A DNA stretch of 64,000 nt from Begonia masoniana (taxonomy: Eukaryota; Streptophyta; Magnoliopsida; Cucurbitales; Begoniaceae): the NCBI GenBank assembly GCA_022432975.1, contig CM039509.1, forward strand, positions 42,628,209 through 42,692,208, read 5' to 3'. Position 1 is the stretch's first letter. Each line of letters starts with the position of its first letter. Positions 47,771 through 58,714 of the stretch are shown piece after piece. Position numbers and translations under genes: made by a program. Under the pieces are notes generated by a model. The model saw only the letters and a program-made list of their open reading frames with translations, was not told the DNA's origin and did no database searches.

Positions 47771-50034
47771 CTAAAAAGCATGGATAGCCCAAGAAGGCAA
47801 TGTGAGTGCAGGATTAAAGTAGGCATCCACTAGAGCTTGAAGTGAAGCAAGATCACGAGGTAGAGGTGCCTGATAGATCACCAAGTCCGTACAGGTATTG
47901 GCAATGGGAACTGGTTCTGGAGAAACCACCAGATCCTGACTTGGAGAAGGCTCGATTTGAGGAGCAGCAGGAGATTGAGGCACTTCCAGAGGAGCAATAG
48001 GAGAGGTATCCATTGGACTGGAGGGCTCTAAGGATGGCTCCTGTACTGAGAGAGCAACAGAAGTAGAGAATGCCAGTTCAGACTCTTGTAAATCCAAAGG
48101 CATCACTCTAGAATCAGTAACAACCTCTGGTCTGGTGAAAGGAAGGATGAGGTCTTCATATGTAGGCTCAGAAGGTCTGAGAGGAATATGAGGTGCAGGG
48201 CAGAGACCCTCAACTTTAGACTGGAGAGCCTTAAGGTCACGAGAGAAGATTTTTGTGTGTCTGTCCCATTTCTGATCCATTTGACCCCGTTCCACCACAG
48301 CAGCTTCTTGCAAATCCACCTTGAGTTGATTTAACTTTGAATCGAAGTCTGTCTTTAGATTTGCAAGGCATGACTTCAGCTCAAGGTACTGTTCCTCACT
48401 GATAGATGATCTCCTCTTATGAAGGATAGGAGTGGCAGGAGTGACAGTAGGAATTGGTAAGGTCACTTGAACTGTAAGAGGTTGGGAAACTATTGGAGCA
48501 GGGAGAAGGACTGGAGACACTGGTTGTTGAACCGTGGGAGGAAGGAGAGGTGTAGGAGTATAAGATTGAGCAATAGGAGACAAAGGAGCATCCACATTAT
48601 CCTGATCAGACTCTTCTGCCAGGACAAGTTTTCTTTTCCTCCTTGGAACAACTTCGGCCTGAGCAGTTTCCAAAAGGGCTGCAGGCAGAGGGTGCCCAGA
48701 TGAGGCAGGTGGAGGCAGCGATGGTAAAGAGGGTTGAGCTGGAGGACCATGTTTAATGATTGAGGAAAAGGCCCGAAATACCGGAGAGATGGAGGGAAGA
48801 GCAGGTTGTGAAGGCAGTATGAGAGAAGGTGGAGGAGAAGGAGGTGAAGGTAGGCTAGGTGCAGAAGGGGCAGAAATAGCCTCAAATGGATGTGCAGAAG
48901 CTATTGGAGCAGGTTGGCTAATCCTTGAAGAAGGGGCACGGCGTCTGGTCACAGGTGGAGGACGTTTAGGACGAGTGACCCTAGGACTAGGAGGGGAAAG
49001 ATCAAAGGCAGGGATCTCAGAATCACCACCACCTTCATGAACAGATGATTCTGTATCCAAACTCACGTCCTGTTTGCCCTTTTTGGCAGCTTTGACCTTA
49101 GCTACCCTCTGCTTGGACTGATCCAAGACAAAAACTCCTTGACGGTTCTTCTTAATTCCCATCCTGGACAAGGTATCCTTGGAGTAATAGCTGGTATGTT
49201 TCAGACAGGTGGGATGCTCATCCTCAGGAAATTCAACCAGATTCTTCTGAAAATCTTCATGAGTAGGAGGTTGTAGGGAAAGGATGTGGTCCCTGACGAA
49301 ACACTCTGAATCATCCTTCGCAGGATGATGTATCCAATATCTACAGGGAACTTCATATAGATGGCATAAAGGATGACATGCTCCATGCTGCTAATGTCAT
49401 CATAATGTCCCCCTTTAGGAATGACATTGTAGCAGATCATTTGATGAAGCAGCCTAGCTCTAATGGTTAGATGCTTGCTTTTGAGAGGGTTTGGAATATT
49501 GCTCGGATCTAGAGCAATTTCCTTTAGGAATTGTTGGCCATCAGAAAGCTTTAGGAATGGAATTTCTTGGCCAATAGAATAGATTTTAGGGTGATTATCC
49601 AAATGGGGGGCTCCCAAAAGTTCATTGATGGATTTTGAGGTAAGCTCTATGGTTTTCCCAAGCACATAGCTAGATATGAGTGACTGATCAGAAGTAGCGC
49701 TAAGATTAGCATAGAACATCCTAATGGCAGAGGGAAAATAGAAGGATTCAACCTCAAACAGTCCTAGTAATCCAATATCGGCCAGGGGTGTTACTATATT
49801 TAAAGAAACAAGTTCGTCAGGAACCATACCACGACCCGAAATCAACTTTTTGTCCTTAAAGTCGCCGTGATATCGGATTTCAGCCGCTTCTGATATGAAG
49901 TAGAGTGACGGCCAACTGGTTGCCCGAGGAATCACCCGTGATGGTCTAGGATTGGGTTTGGCTTTCTTTTTCGCAGGTTCAGCACCACCCTTTGAAGAAC
50001 AAGCCTCATGATCGTGTGCAAAAACTTGGTCCAT
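47771..50034 (-). pseudogene. Copia-D extra ORF (Transposase_32-like, about 750 aa, one frameshift)
   Basis: It starts 285 bp after pol, in the same sense. The first part (50034-49201, 277 aa) starts MDQVFAHDHEACSSKG with a basic Lys/Pro-rich N-terminus. A globular region follows with AIRMFYANLSATSD, YVLGKTIELTSKSINELLG and LTIRARLLHQMICYNVIPKG, then SSMEHVILYAIYMKFPVDIG, the Transposase_32-type plan. A one-base shift near 49240 leads into the second part (49171-47771): KTYYSKD-like residues, SRMGIKKNRQGVFVLDQSKQ, a long Pro/Ser-rich linker, a coiled-coil-like stretch (YLELKSCLANLKTDFDSKLN) and an acidic/Pro-rich tail. No signal peptide or membrane span is evident, unlike the env-like ORF described for SIRE1. 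Function unknown; the single shift suggests recent loss. Confidence 0.7.
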
Positions 50035-50319
50035 TGGAGAAATTTTGGGAAGACGACCTAGAGAGCAAGGGTTGTCGATAGAGAGAAAGGGCGCGAAAGA
50101 TGAAGCGTTTCGGAGAGAAAGCCAAGTTTAAACGAGAGAGAACTACGCCCGACATGCGGAAATCACACGTGTAAGATCGATATTGTCCGATTAAAGACAC
50201 GTGTTGACAGATTAGAAAATGTATCATCCGGTCAGTGGATGATGTATATCTTCCGGTGAAAAAATGAAAAAGGACCGGAGGATGTGAACAATAAAGACAG
50301 AAAAATAAGGAAAAAACTT

Positions 50320-53004
50320 AACTTTTCTCATACTTGAGAAGACCTAATCTTATTCTAATACCACAGAATGTTTTCTCATCTAAAGGCTTTGTGAAAATAT
50401 CTGCCAATTGATCTTCGGAATTTACAAACTCTAAAGATATGTCACCTTTTTGAACATGATCACGAATGAAGTGATATCTGACATCTATGTGTTTTGTTCT
50501 AGAATGTTGAATAGGATTTTTAGAGATGTTTATAGCACTGGTGTTATCACACCGAATAGGAATCCTATTATAAACAGATTATAATCTTCTAGAGTCTGTT
50601 TCATCCATAACATTTGTGCACAGCAGCTGCCAGCAGCAATATATTCACTTTCAGCAGTTGATAATGCAACAGAATTCTGTTTCTTAGAATACCAAGACAC
50701 TAGAGACTCTCCTAAGAATTGACATGTTCCTGAGGTGCTTTTCCTATCAACTAGACTTCCAGCGTAGTCAGAATCTGAATATCCTATCAGATCAAAGGAA
50801 GTTCCCTTAGGATACCATAAACCTAAGTCATAAGTCCCATTCAAATATTTGAAAATCCTTTTTACTGCAGATAAATGAGATTCCTTAGGAGCAGCCTGAA
50901 ATCTAGCATAAAAACATACACTGAAGAGAATATCTGGCCTACTTGCAGTCAGATATAACAAAGATCCAATCATACCACGATATTTCTTAATGTCCACACT
51001 TATGCCTTTTTCATCTTTATCCAACTTAGTTGTGGTACTCATGGGAGTCTTGGAAGACTTAACAGATTCTAATCCGAATTTCTTAAGAAGTTCCTTGATG
51101 TATTTTTCTTGACAGAAGAAAATTCCATCAGGGGATTGACAGATCTGAAATCCTAAGAAAAACTTTAACTCCCCCATCATACTCATTTCAAATTCACTTT
51201 GCATGAGGGATGAAAACTCATTACACATTTTGACATTAGTTGAGCCAAAGATAATGTCATCGACATAAATTTGAACCAACAAAATGTCCTTCTCCTTTTG
51301 CATGGTAAACAGAGTTGAATCGGAGTTACCCTTATTGAAATTCCTTTCCTCAAGGAAGTTCTTCAATCTGTCATACCAAGCTCTAGGAGCCTGCTTAAGT
51401 CCATAGAGAGCTTTCCTAAGTTTGAAGACATGGTCAGGTTTATCAAAAGCTTCAAAACCTAAAGGTTGCTCTACATAAACTTCTTCAGTTATATAACCAT
51501 TTAAAAATGCACTCTTTACATCCATTTGAAAGAGTGTGAAGTTTTTGTAGCAAGCAAAAGCTAGAAGCATTCTAATTGACTCTAATCTAGCTACAGGGGC
51601 AAAGGATTCTTCAAAATCAATTCCCTCTTCTTGAGAGTATACCTTAGCTACAAGTCTAGCTTTATTTCTAACAACTATCCCATTTTCATCCAATTTATTC
51701 TTATAAACCCATTTTGTTCCAATAATTGGATGATCCTTAGGCCTTGGAACAAGTTCCCATACCTTGCTCCTTTCAAATTGATTGAGCTCCTCTTGCATAG
51801 CTAAAATCCAATACTCATCATTCTCTGCCTCTTCAAACTTCTTAGGCTCTACTTGAGAGATAAATGCCACATTGGCACAAAGATTCCTAAGAGAGGATCT
51901 AGTCTTAACTCCTAAAGAGGGATCACCTAAGACCTCATCTATTGGATGATTTCTGACATATTTCCAATCTCTTGGTAAAGTAGGATTTTCATCCTTGACA
52001 GGAATTATATCAAGAGATGTTGAAGATGGTTCTAAAGATTTTTCTGCTTGAGAGGGATCTGTAGGTTTTTCTAAGGAAAGAGAGTCTAATTGACAAACTA
52101 CACCATCATTCTCATCCACATTTAATATGGGCTGAGGAGACTCATCAAAGTTGACATGAACGGATTCCTCTACTACTAGAGTTCTCCTATTGAAGACCCT
52201 ATATGCTTTACTGGTCAGAGAATAACCAAGAAAAATTCCAACATCAGATTTGGAATCGAATTTTCCTAAGTTATCCTTAGTATTGAGAATGAAGCATTTA
52301 CTGCCAAAGGCTCTAAAATACTTGACAGAAGGAGTTTTTCCACTCCAGAGCTCATATGGAGTTTTCTCTAGGATAGGTCTTATGGAGACCCGATTAAGTA
52401 CATAACAGGCTGTTGCTACAGCTTCAGCCCAGAAATACTTAGGAAGGGAGTTTTCATTAAGCATAGTCCTAGCAAGCTCTTGAAGGGATCTATTTTTCCG
52501 CTCAACAACACCATTTTGCTGAGGGGTCCTAGGAGAAGAGAAATTGTGCTCAATTCCATATTTGAGACACAAGAGTTCAAATTTCTCATTTTCAAACTCT
52601 CCACCATGATCACTACGAATAGCAACAATGGTGAGCTCCTTTTCATTTTGAACTCTTTTCCTAAAACTAGAAAAGGTGTCAAAGGTTTCATCCTTAGACT
52701 TCAGAAAATGAACCCAAGTAAATTTAGAAAAATCATCAACAATGACAAATGCATAGAATTTTCCTCCTAGGCTGGCTATGTTGGAAGGACCGAAGAGGTC
52801 CATATGAAGGAGTTGGAGAGGCTTAGAAGTAGAAATTGCATTCTTAGATGCAAAGGAGCTTTTGATCTGCTTGCCCATTTGACAAGCTTCACAGACTTTA
52901 TCCTTTTCAAAGGATATCTTAGGAATACCTCTAACTAAGTTCTCCTTAGTAATCTTAGCTAAGGTATCCATCCCTACGTGTCCTAATCTCCTATGCAGAT
53001 CCAA
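50320..53004 (-). CDS. pol: Copia-D integrase, reverse transcriptase, RNase H
   Basis: An open frame of 824 residues (53004-50530). The HHCC zinc-binding region comes first (HRRLGHVG...CEACQMGK, residues 4-43), then the integrase core with D69 (LLHMDLFGP), D132 (IRSDHGGEF) and E168 (NGVVERKN), a D,D(35)E set. After a variable linker comes RT, from [17 protein letters not shown] (about 416) to the YVDD active site at 580-583, then RNase H with YSDSDYAGS and [13 protein letters not shown] one-base shift near 50575 moves the last part ([26 protein letters not shown]-type end) to another frame, ending near 50320. At its 5' end another one-base shift separates it from protease. It makes cDNA and integrates it when intact. 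Confidence 0.9.
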
Positions 53005-53435
53005 CCGTCAATAGAAGAATTCACAGCAAAGCATTTTTCAATACTACAATCAATATCATCAATGTCAATGACATAAATATTTTCTTTCCTAAAGCCAGTA
53101 AAGAGAGTTTTGCCATTTGCAGCATCTTTAATTATACATGAATCTGATTTGAATATTACTTCATAACTTTTGTCACATAATTGACTAATGCTAAGTAGAT
53201 TATGTTTTAACCCATCAACTAATAAAGCATTTTCTATAACAGGATTGATAGGGTTACCTATGTTACCAATGCCAACGATTTTACCTTTTTGGTTTCCACC
53301 AAAGGTAACACTTCCTTTCTTTTTGCTGACTGCAGCAAATTTAGTTGAGTCCCCCGTCATATGTCTCGAGCATCCGCTGTCGAGATACCACTGGTTTTTC
53401 CCGGGAGAGCAGTCAACCTGCAATAGAAAGTTCAA
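52983..53435 (-). CDS. Copia-D protease and GAG-pre-integrase
   Basis: About 150 codons. The aspartic protease active-site region is [13 protein letters not shown], followed by [33 protein letters not shown] and the start of the pre-integrase domain. No ATG opens it: it follows the gag stop in a different frame. It ends at a stop two codons after DGWICIGD, where a one-base loss shifts the frame into the integrase. Confidence 0.85.
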   Translation of the reverse strand: MNFLLQVDCSPGKNQWYLDSGCSRHMTGDSTKFAAVSKKKGSVTFGGNQKGKIVGIGNIGNPINPVIENALLVDGLKHNLLSISQLCDKSYEVIFKSDSCIIKDAANGKTLFTGFRKENIYVIDIDDIDCSIEKCFAVNSSIDGWICIGD

Positions 53436-55008
53436 GCAGTCTTCTTAGGTACCCAAATCTTTTGGGTCCTGGTGTTAGTTTTGGTTCCTTTGGGAACCCA
53501 CTGTAATTTACTCCAAGTTTTCTTGTTGTTTGAATTTAATGGACATACAAATGATTTATGTCCAACTTCATTGCATGCATGACAGACAGTGGATTTAACA
53601 AAAAGCCTTTTATATGTTTTCTTTTTACTAAACCCTTCATACCCTAGACCAGTTTTATCAAACTGCACTCTCTGACTGCTCAATAACATGTTCAGATTTT
53701 TACTTCCTTCAGTGAAATTCAGAACAAGTCTATTTAACGTCTCATTTTTCTTTTTAAGAGCAGAAACTTCCTTTTCATGCATACTAAGTTCATTGGTCTG
53801 CTTTTCTAATAAATCTGTATTCTCCTTTTTCAACAAATTGTATTTATTTTTCAGCATGCCAAACTGTTTAACTAAGTCATTAAAGGCGTCAATTATTTCA
53901 CCTTCTTCATCATCACTATCACTATCACTAGATACATTTGAAGAAGAAGTACTAACCTTTTCCTCGAGTGCCATGAAGCACAGGTTTGCAACTTCCTCAT
54001 CATCTGAGATGAAGTGTCACCTTCACTGTCATCCCAAGTGGCCTTCATAGCCTTTTTCTTGAATTTCTTGGGACCTTTAACTTGTGGACAGTCAGCCTTC
54101 ATGTGGCCTGGCTTTCCACATCCAAAACAGGTAAACTCCTTGTCTTTGGATTGCTTTTCATTCTTGGGAAATCTTCTTCCCTGCAGCTTCTTCCTTCGAA
54201 GGAACTTGCTGAATCTCCTAGTAATAAGAGAAATGTCCTCATCCTCCTCTTCTTCTTCATCCTCAGAGGCTCCACATTTACTTGAAGAAGCTTTCATAGC
54301 AATATCTTTTCTTTTGGAGGTCTCTTTTTCCTTAAGGTCTTCTTTCTCATTTGACCTCATTGTGATCTCATGTGTCATGAGAGATCCAATGAGCTCTTCA
54401 AGCTTTAGAGCTTTAAGATCCTTTGCTTCCTGAATTGCAGTCACCTTTGGCTGCCAGCTTCTTGGAAGACACCTGAGGATCTTCCTGACCTGTTCTTCAC
54501 TAGAATAAGACTTACCAAGAGCTTTCAAACCATTAGTAATGTTAGTGAATCTTGTAAACATGGAAGAGACAGACTCATCTTTGGGCATAGAAAATAATTC
54601 ATATTCGTGAATGAGCATATTCAGTTTGCTCTCCTTAACTTGATTTGTGCCCTTGTGTGTGACCTCTAATAAGTGCCAAATTTCTTGAGCACTTTCACAC
54701 CCTTGTACCCTATTAAATTCATCTCTATTTAAGGCACAGTACAAGGTGTTTACAGCCTTAGCATTAAGGCTTAGATTTCTCTTATCGGACTCTGTTAACT
54801 CAGAAGAGTCCTTAGGGATATTTTTCCCATCAACAGTTTTCATGGCCTTGTAAGGACCATTCTCTATAATACACCAGGTCTCATAGTCTATGGCTTGAAT
54901 GAATATTTTCATTCTAGACTTCCAATAGACATAGTCACTACCATCAAAGAATGGAGGTCTATTTGTTGCCTGACCTTCTATTTGTGAGTTGTTAACGTTG
55001 AATGCCAT
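53432..55008 (-). CDS. gag: Copia-D Gag
   Basis: ATG at 55008 (MAFNVNNSQIEGQATNRPPF). Capsid region with YVYWKSRMKIFIQAIDYETW, VNTLYCALNRDEFNRVQGC and VRKILRCLPRSWQPKVTAIQ, then Lys/Glu-rich segments, CCHC knuckle 1 (CFGCGKPGHMKADC, about residue 290) and KKAMKATWDDSE. Near 54000 a one-base shift passes to a second frame (53974-53432) with an acidic stretch, a coiled coil and CCHC knuckle 2 (CHACNEVGHKSFVC), ending WVPKKTA and stop. Two knuckles and the large size match Sirevirus Gag. It would form the virus-like particle in the cytoplasm. Confidence 0.88.
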
Positions 55009-55059
55009 TTCAGATACAGTAATATCTCTTAGATAAATAGCTTAGACAATATAAACCTT

Positions 55060-55073
55060 GCTCTGATACAAAT
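55060..55073 (-). promoter_or_regulatory. Copia-D primer-binding site
   Basis: The complement of GCTCTGATACAAAT lies directly inside the 5' LTR and matches the 3' end of initiator/elongator tRNA-Met used by plant Copia elements, with one mismatch from TGGTATCAGAGC. Confidence 0.88.
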
Positions 55074-57300
55074 TGTAGGATCGGAATTGTCTAAGAGGGG
55101 GGTGAATTAGACTTTTTAATTTTAATTTCAATTTAATCTAATTTCTCTTCTTGATTAAACTTAGTTACAGCACTAGTAATCAAATATGTAAAGAGAGAGA
55201 AAGAGAAATTAGACACCAGTATTTTTACGTGGTTCGGCCAAACTGCCTACGTCCACGCTCCAAGGCTCTCCCTTGAAGATTTCTTACTTCTCCTCAACGA
55301 GAAAATCTGATCGACCTTACGGGCTTCGATCCACAGCCTTTCACAATCCTGGATTGAACTTAGCGGGCGTCAATCCACTGCCTTACAGGATATTCAAGTT
55401 TGAAATACAGAATACAATGATCTACAAGCTCTCAAGACAGAATCTCAAGTTTTGGAGTAGAAAGGTGTAGATTGAGAATTCAGAGTAATATTTTCGCAGC
55501 TAGGGCTCAGAATTCAAAATGGCAAAAAGTTCTTCCTTCGTGCTCTGAGCTCAGCTTATATACTCTGTCTTCTAATCGGCTAGGCTTCATGCTCCTTATC
55601 CAATAATAGAAGTTTAGTTACCGTTGGAGCAGCTTCCGTACAAGTTCAGGTAGCCGTTGCCGTTTGTAGTTGCAAATCGTCGAATGTTCTGGAGTTATGG
55701 CTGAAAACGACGTCACTATAGCTTCGCGGCTAATTTGAATTCTGGCGGAAGACAAAGCTGACTTATAGTCTTGAACCGCCAACAGAAGATGAAGCTTTAA
55801 ACCCTTGAACCGGCGTCGGATGATGAAGCTCTAAATGCCTTTGTCTTTTAGCGAGCGGTGGAGTATTTCTTTTCGCTCATCCGCCTTTGTCTTTTAGCGA
55901 GCGGTGGAGTATTTCTTTTCGCTCATCCGCCTTTGTCTTTTAGCGAGCGGTGGAGTATTTCTTTTCGCTCATCCGCCTTTGTCTTTTAGCGAGCGGTGGA
56001 GTATTTCTTTTCGCTCATCCGCCTTTGTCGTTTAGTGACCGGAAGAGCATTTTATTGAAGTCATCCGCCTTTGTCTTTTAGCGAGCGGTGGAGTATTTCT
56101 TTTCGCTCATCCGCCTTTGTCGTTTAGTGACCGGAAGAGCATTTTATTGAAGTCATCCGCCTTTGTCTTTTAGCGAGCGGTGGAGTATTTCTTTTCGCTC
56201 ATCCGCCTTTGTCGTTTTGTGGCCGGAAGAGCATTTTATTGAAGTCATCCGCCTTTGTCGTTTTGTGGCCGGAAGAGCATTTTATTGAAGTCATCCGCCT
56301 TTGTCGTTTTGTGGCCGGAAGAGCATTTTATTGAAGTCATCCGCCTTTGTCTTTTAGCGAGCGGTGGAGTATTTCTTTTCGCTCATCCGCCTTTGTCTTT
56401 TAGCGAGCGGTGGAGTATTTCTTTTCGCTCATCCGCCTTTGTCTTTTAGCGAGCGGTGGAGTATTTCTTTTCGCTCATCCGCCTTTGTCTTTTAGCGAGC
56501 GGTGGAGTATTTCTTTTCGCTCATCCGCCTTTGTCTTTTAGCGAGCGGTGGAGTATTTCTTTTCGCTCATCCGCCTTTGTCTTTTAGCGAGCGGTGGAGT
56601 ATTTCTTTTCGCTCATCCGCCTTTGTCGTTTTGTGGCCGGAAGAGCATTTTATTGAAGTCATCCGCCTTTGTCTTTTAGCGAGCGGTGGAGTATTTCTTT
56701 TCGCTCATCCGCCTTTGTCTTTTAGCGAGCGGTGGAGTATTTCTTTTCGCTCATCCGCCTTTGTCGTTTAGTGACCGGAAGAGCATTTTATTGAAGTCAT
56801 CCGCCTTTGTCGTTTTGTGGCCGGAAGAGCATTTTATAGTCATCGCCTTTTGTGGCGGAAGAGTAATTTGATTTACTCATCCGCCTTTGTCGTCTAGCGA
56901 GCGGTGGACTGATTCTTTTCGCTCATCCGCCTTTGTCTTTTAGCGAGCGGTGGAGTATTTCTTTTCGCTCATCCGCCTTTGTCTTTTAGCGAGCGGTGGA
57001 GTATTTCTTTTCGCTCATCCGCCTTTGTCTTTTAGCGAGCGGTGGAGTATTTCTTTTAAACGACTCCGCTCTTGTCGTTTTGTGACCGGTAGACTGATTC
57101 TTTTGCTTAACACATTTCAGCCCTGTACACTTAATCATATGCATTAAAAACTAAAATACCCTTTTTAAGGGTATCTCCAACAAATCTAACTCAAATGCAT
57201 TTCATTAAATTCAATTAATAAACATAATCAAATTACAATATTAAGCAGACAAATTCATCATCAAAAACAAATTAAGACTTAAACATTATTTAAGTCAACA
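55074..57300 (-). repeat. Copia-D 5' LTR
   Basis: Same ends as 45332-47424 but a different satellite content: about 26 units of 46 bp of at least two types. Unique flanks are about 98-99 per cent identical to the partner LTR. Confidence 0.93.
55838..57060. repeat. 46-bp mixed satellite in the Copia-D 5' LTR
   Basis: Two interleaved unit types share the CATCCGCCTTTGTC end: type 1 with TTTTAGCGAGCGGTGGAG and TTCTTTTCGCTC, and type 2 with GTTTTGTGGCCGGAAGAG or GTTTAGTGACCGGAAGAG and TTATTGAAGT. Runs of one type alternate with runs of the other. Type 1 here has TTTT where the 3' LTR array has TTT, which explains 46 against 45 bp. Confidence 0.93.
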
Positions 57301-57479
57301 CAAACTTCATGTACCTGATTGTTTACGCACTCATCATCCTCTGAGTCGCATAAAGACTGAAGTTCTTCATCGTCTATAGTTTTTGACGTCGAATGCACAT
57401 CTATTTCTTCGTCGTCTTGATCAAAAGCACGAATGTCACGATAAATAGGTGTGGAGTAAGAATCTCAATCCTTGTTGGG

Positions 57480-57890
57480 ATCACAATTTGTTGCCCCGTC
57501 AAATTTGAACAATCTATTCGAACCAGCATCCATCAAACTTTAAGGTTAAGAAAATTGGGAGTGAAAAATCTCGGAAAGGGGCTAGGCAAGAAATGTCGCG
57601 AAATGTACGCCGATCCGCAACTAGAGAGGTATGGCGATCGGAATAGGTGCGTTATGCACCCAATTGAGCAATCGGAACGTCACTGGAGACAAAGAAAACA
57701 GAGGGGGGTCGTTTTTTTTTTGTGAGAGGAGGGTCGGGTGGAGAGTGGCCGGACTGCGAGAACGGATCCCTATTCTCGTGATGTTAAGTAAGGACGAGGA
57801 CCCGCTCTCGGAGAGCGAGTCCCCATTCCCAGAGAGCAGGTCCCCACGTGGTACCCTAAATTGAGAGGAGACCCGCAAATATTACACGAG
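57480..57890 (-). repeat. MULE right terminal inverted repeat
   Basis: Mirror of 34605-35000. Outer end uncertain: similar GGGGACTCG/GAGAACA-type sequence continues to about 57950. The transposase reading frame starts just inside it. Confidence 0.7.
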
Positions 57891-58714
57891 TCCCCACTTA
57901 TTTTTTTTTAAGGGACGAGAACACATTCATCGCGAAACGTGGACTCGCCATGGTTTAAAAAAAAAAGATTTGAAGTTCGTTTTGTTAAAATACTCATACT
58001 TGAGGTTTTAAAATAGATTTAAACCTTGAAAATATCACTTACTTCCGGATACATTTTGATAATTACTCAAAATAAAATATTAATTAAACTAATTAGTAAA
58101 GAATGATTAGGAGAAAAAATGAGAGTATAAATATCTGAAACAACTAGAAATTTAATCAAAATATCTACAAAGGGAGCTAGGCCACGTTGTAAAGGTTTTT
58201 TTGGCTGCACTGAAGGGAACAAGCAGGAGCAGATATGGCCAAAACATAATCACGGAAGAAGCTGAAATGGCCGACATCCTTTCATTCTGATTCTGCAGCT
58301 GCCACGAAACAAAGGTTAGCTTGATACAAAAATACATGTTTTGTATTTATACTCCTCCGGTTGGGGCCGGAGGCTTATATCTGTAGGAGGGGGAAGCAGA
58401 TTGTTCATTTTCGCTGCAGAGAGTTGTTATAGTTCTACAGGTTGAAGACGATAGAGAGGAGTCAATTTTTTTCTTATATTGATTCTTCTGCCCTTCACGT
58501 AGACATGGCGACGTTTTTGGCTGTGAAGCAGCGGAAGAGAATACTGCTTCGATTCCGTCCCAAGAACTTTGGATTCCATATTCTGAGTTTCTTCCTGGCA
58601 GGTTCTGCCGATAACTCTTGTTTTTCTTCGTCGAATCTTGATTCCAATGGATTAATCTTTCAGTGTTTATGCAGCTTTTCATCCATTCTAGAATCGTTGC
58701 TGCACAATTAGTCA
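57891..58714. other. Region upstream of the phototropin gene
   Basis: Holds the outermost MULE-like sequence up to about 57950, then AT-rich DNA. A T-rich tract ending TTCCTGGCAG (about 58599) and an ATG at 58505 could belong to a 5' exon of the phototropin gene, but nothing there resembles a phototropin N-terminus. A short minus-strand frame (58152-58337) is hydrophobic and unassigned. No clear TATA box call. Confidence 0.4.

Larger units (their letters stand above)
45332..57300 (-). mobile_element. Copia-D: nearly complete Sirevirus-like Ty1/copia element (12.0 kb)
   Basis: LTRs 55074-57300 (5', 2227 bp) and 45332-47424 (3', 2093 bp), both TGTAGGATCGG...TTAAGTCAACA, with a perfect TSD CAAAC (45327-45331 and 57301-57305). 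A primer-binding site and polypurine tract are in place. Coding order on the minus strand: gag, protease, integrase-RT-RNase H, then a separate downstream ORF. Outside the satellite arrays the LTRs differ at about 10 positions in 710 bp, so insertion is fairly recent. A Met-tRNA primer, two-knuckle gag and extra 3' ORF fit the Sirevirus (SIRE/Maximus) lineage. Single-base frameshifts leave this copy probably non-autonomous. Confidence 0.94.
43430..57460 (-). pseudogene. MURA-type MULE transposase, split by Copia-D
   Basis: The upstream part (57460-57301) reads YSTPIYRDIRAFDQDDEEID and ends DDECVNNQVHEV, with a stop just upstream of it. After Copia-D (45331 down) it continues CGIDFYLGRNTVVKKKIREE, the MuDR DNA-binding/plant N-terminal region with WQLYVRRCK. 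Next are YCGPTQ and the DDE catalytic domain (44919-44400: MAAWKSDLLQCGRPVICLDS, HLKG, KDSWKWFLEQLVPDI), RYCLKHMYANFKKKFRE, a SWIM zinc finger ending LTGIPCVHVILCMHSMR (about 43810), and a CCHC knuckle CGRCQRLGHNNRTC (about 43540). In-frame stops (TAA after MSLRFK, TGA near 45060 and 45018, others in the C-terminal half) show that the gene was already decayed or decayed after insertion. Confidence 0.85.
34605..57890. mobile_element. Mutator-like element (MULE) with long terminal inverted repeats, heavily interrupted
   Basis: The left end (34605 to about 35000, plus) and right end (about 57480 to 57890, minus) are diverged inverted copies of each other. Between them are a minus-strand MURA-type transposase gene and a plus-strand Transposase_32-like gene, converging near 42.9-43.4 kb. 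Removing the nested solo LTR stack (35174-41903) and Copia-D (45332-57300) leaves about 4.6 kb, a normal size for an autonomous MULE. The outer left edge is cut by the gypsy LTR, so no 9-bp TSD can be checked. Confidence 0.75.

Noticed and set aside
48467..49040. Plus-strand frames opposite the Copia-D extra ORF
   Set aside because: Shadows of the Pro/Ser-rich linker on the coding strand.
47771..50034. Envelope (env-like) gene of a Sirevirus
   Set aside because: Position fits, but no signal peptide, membrane span or furin-like site is visible; the motifs fit the Transposase_32 plan better.
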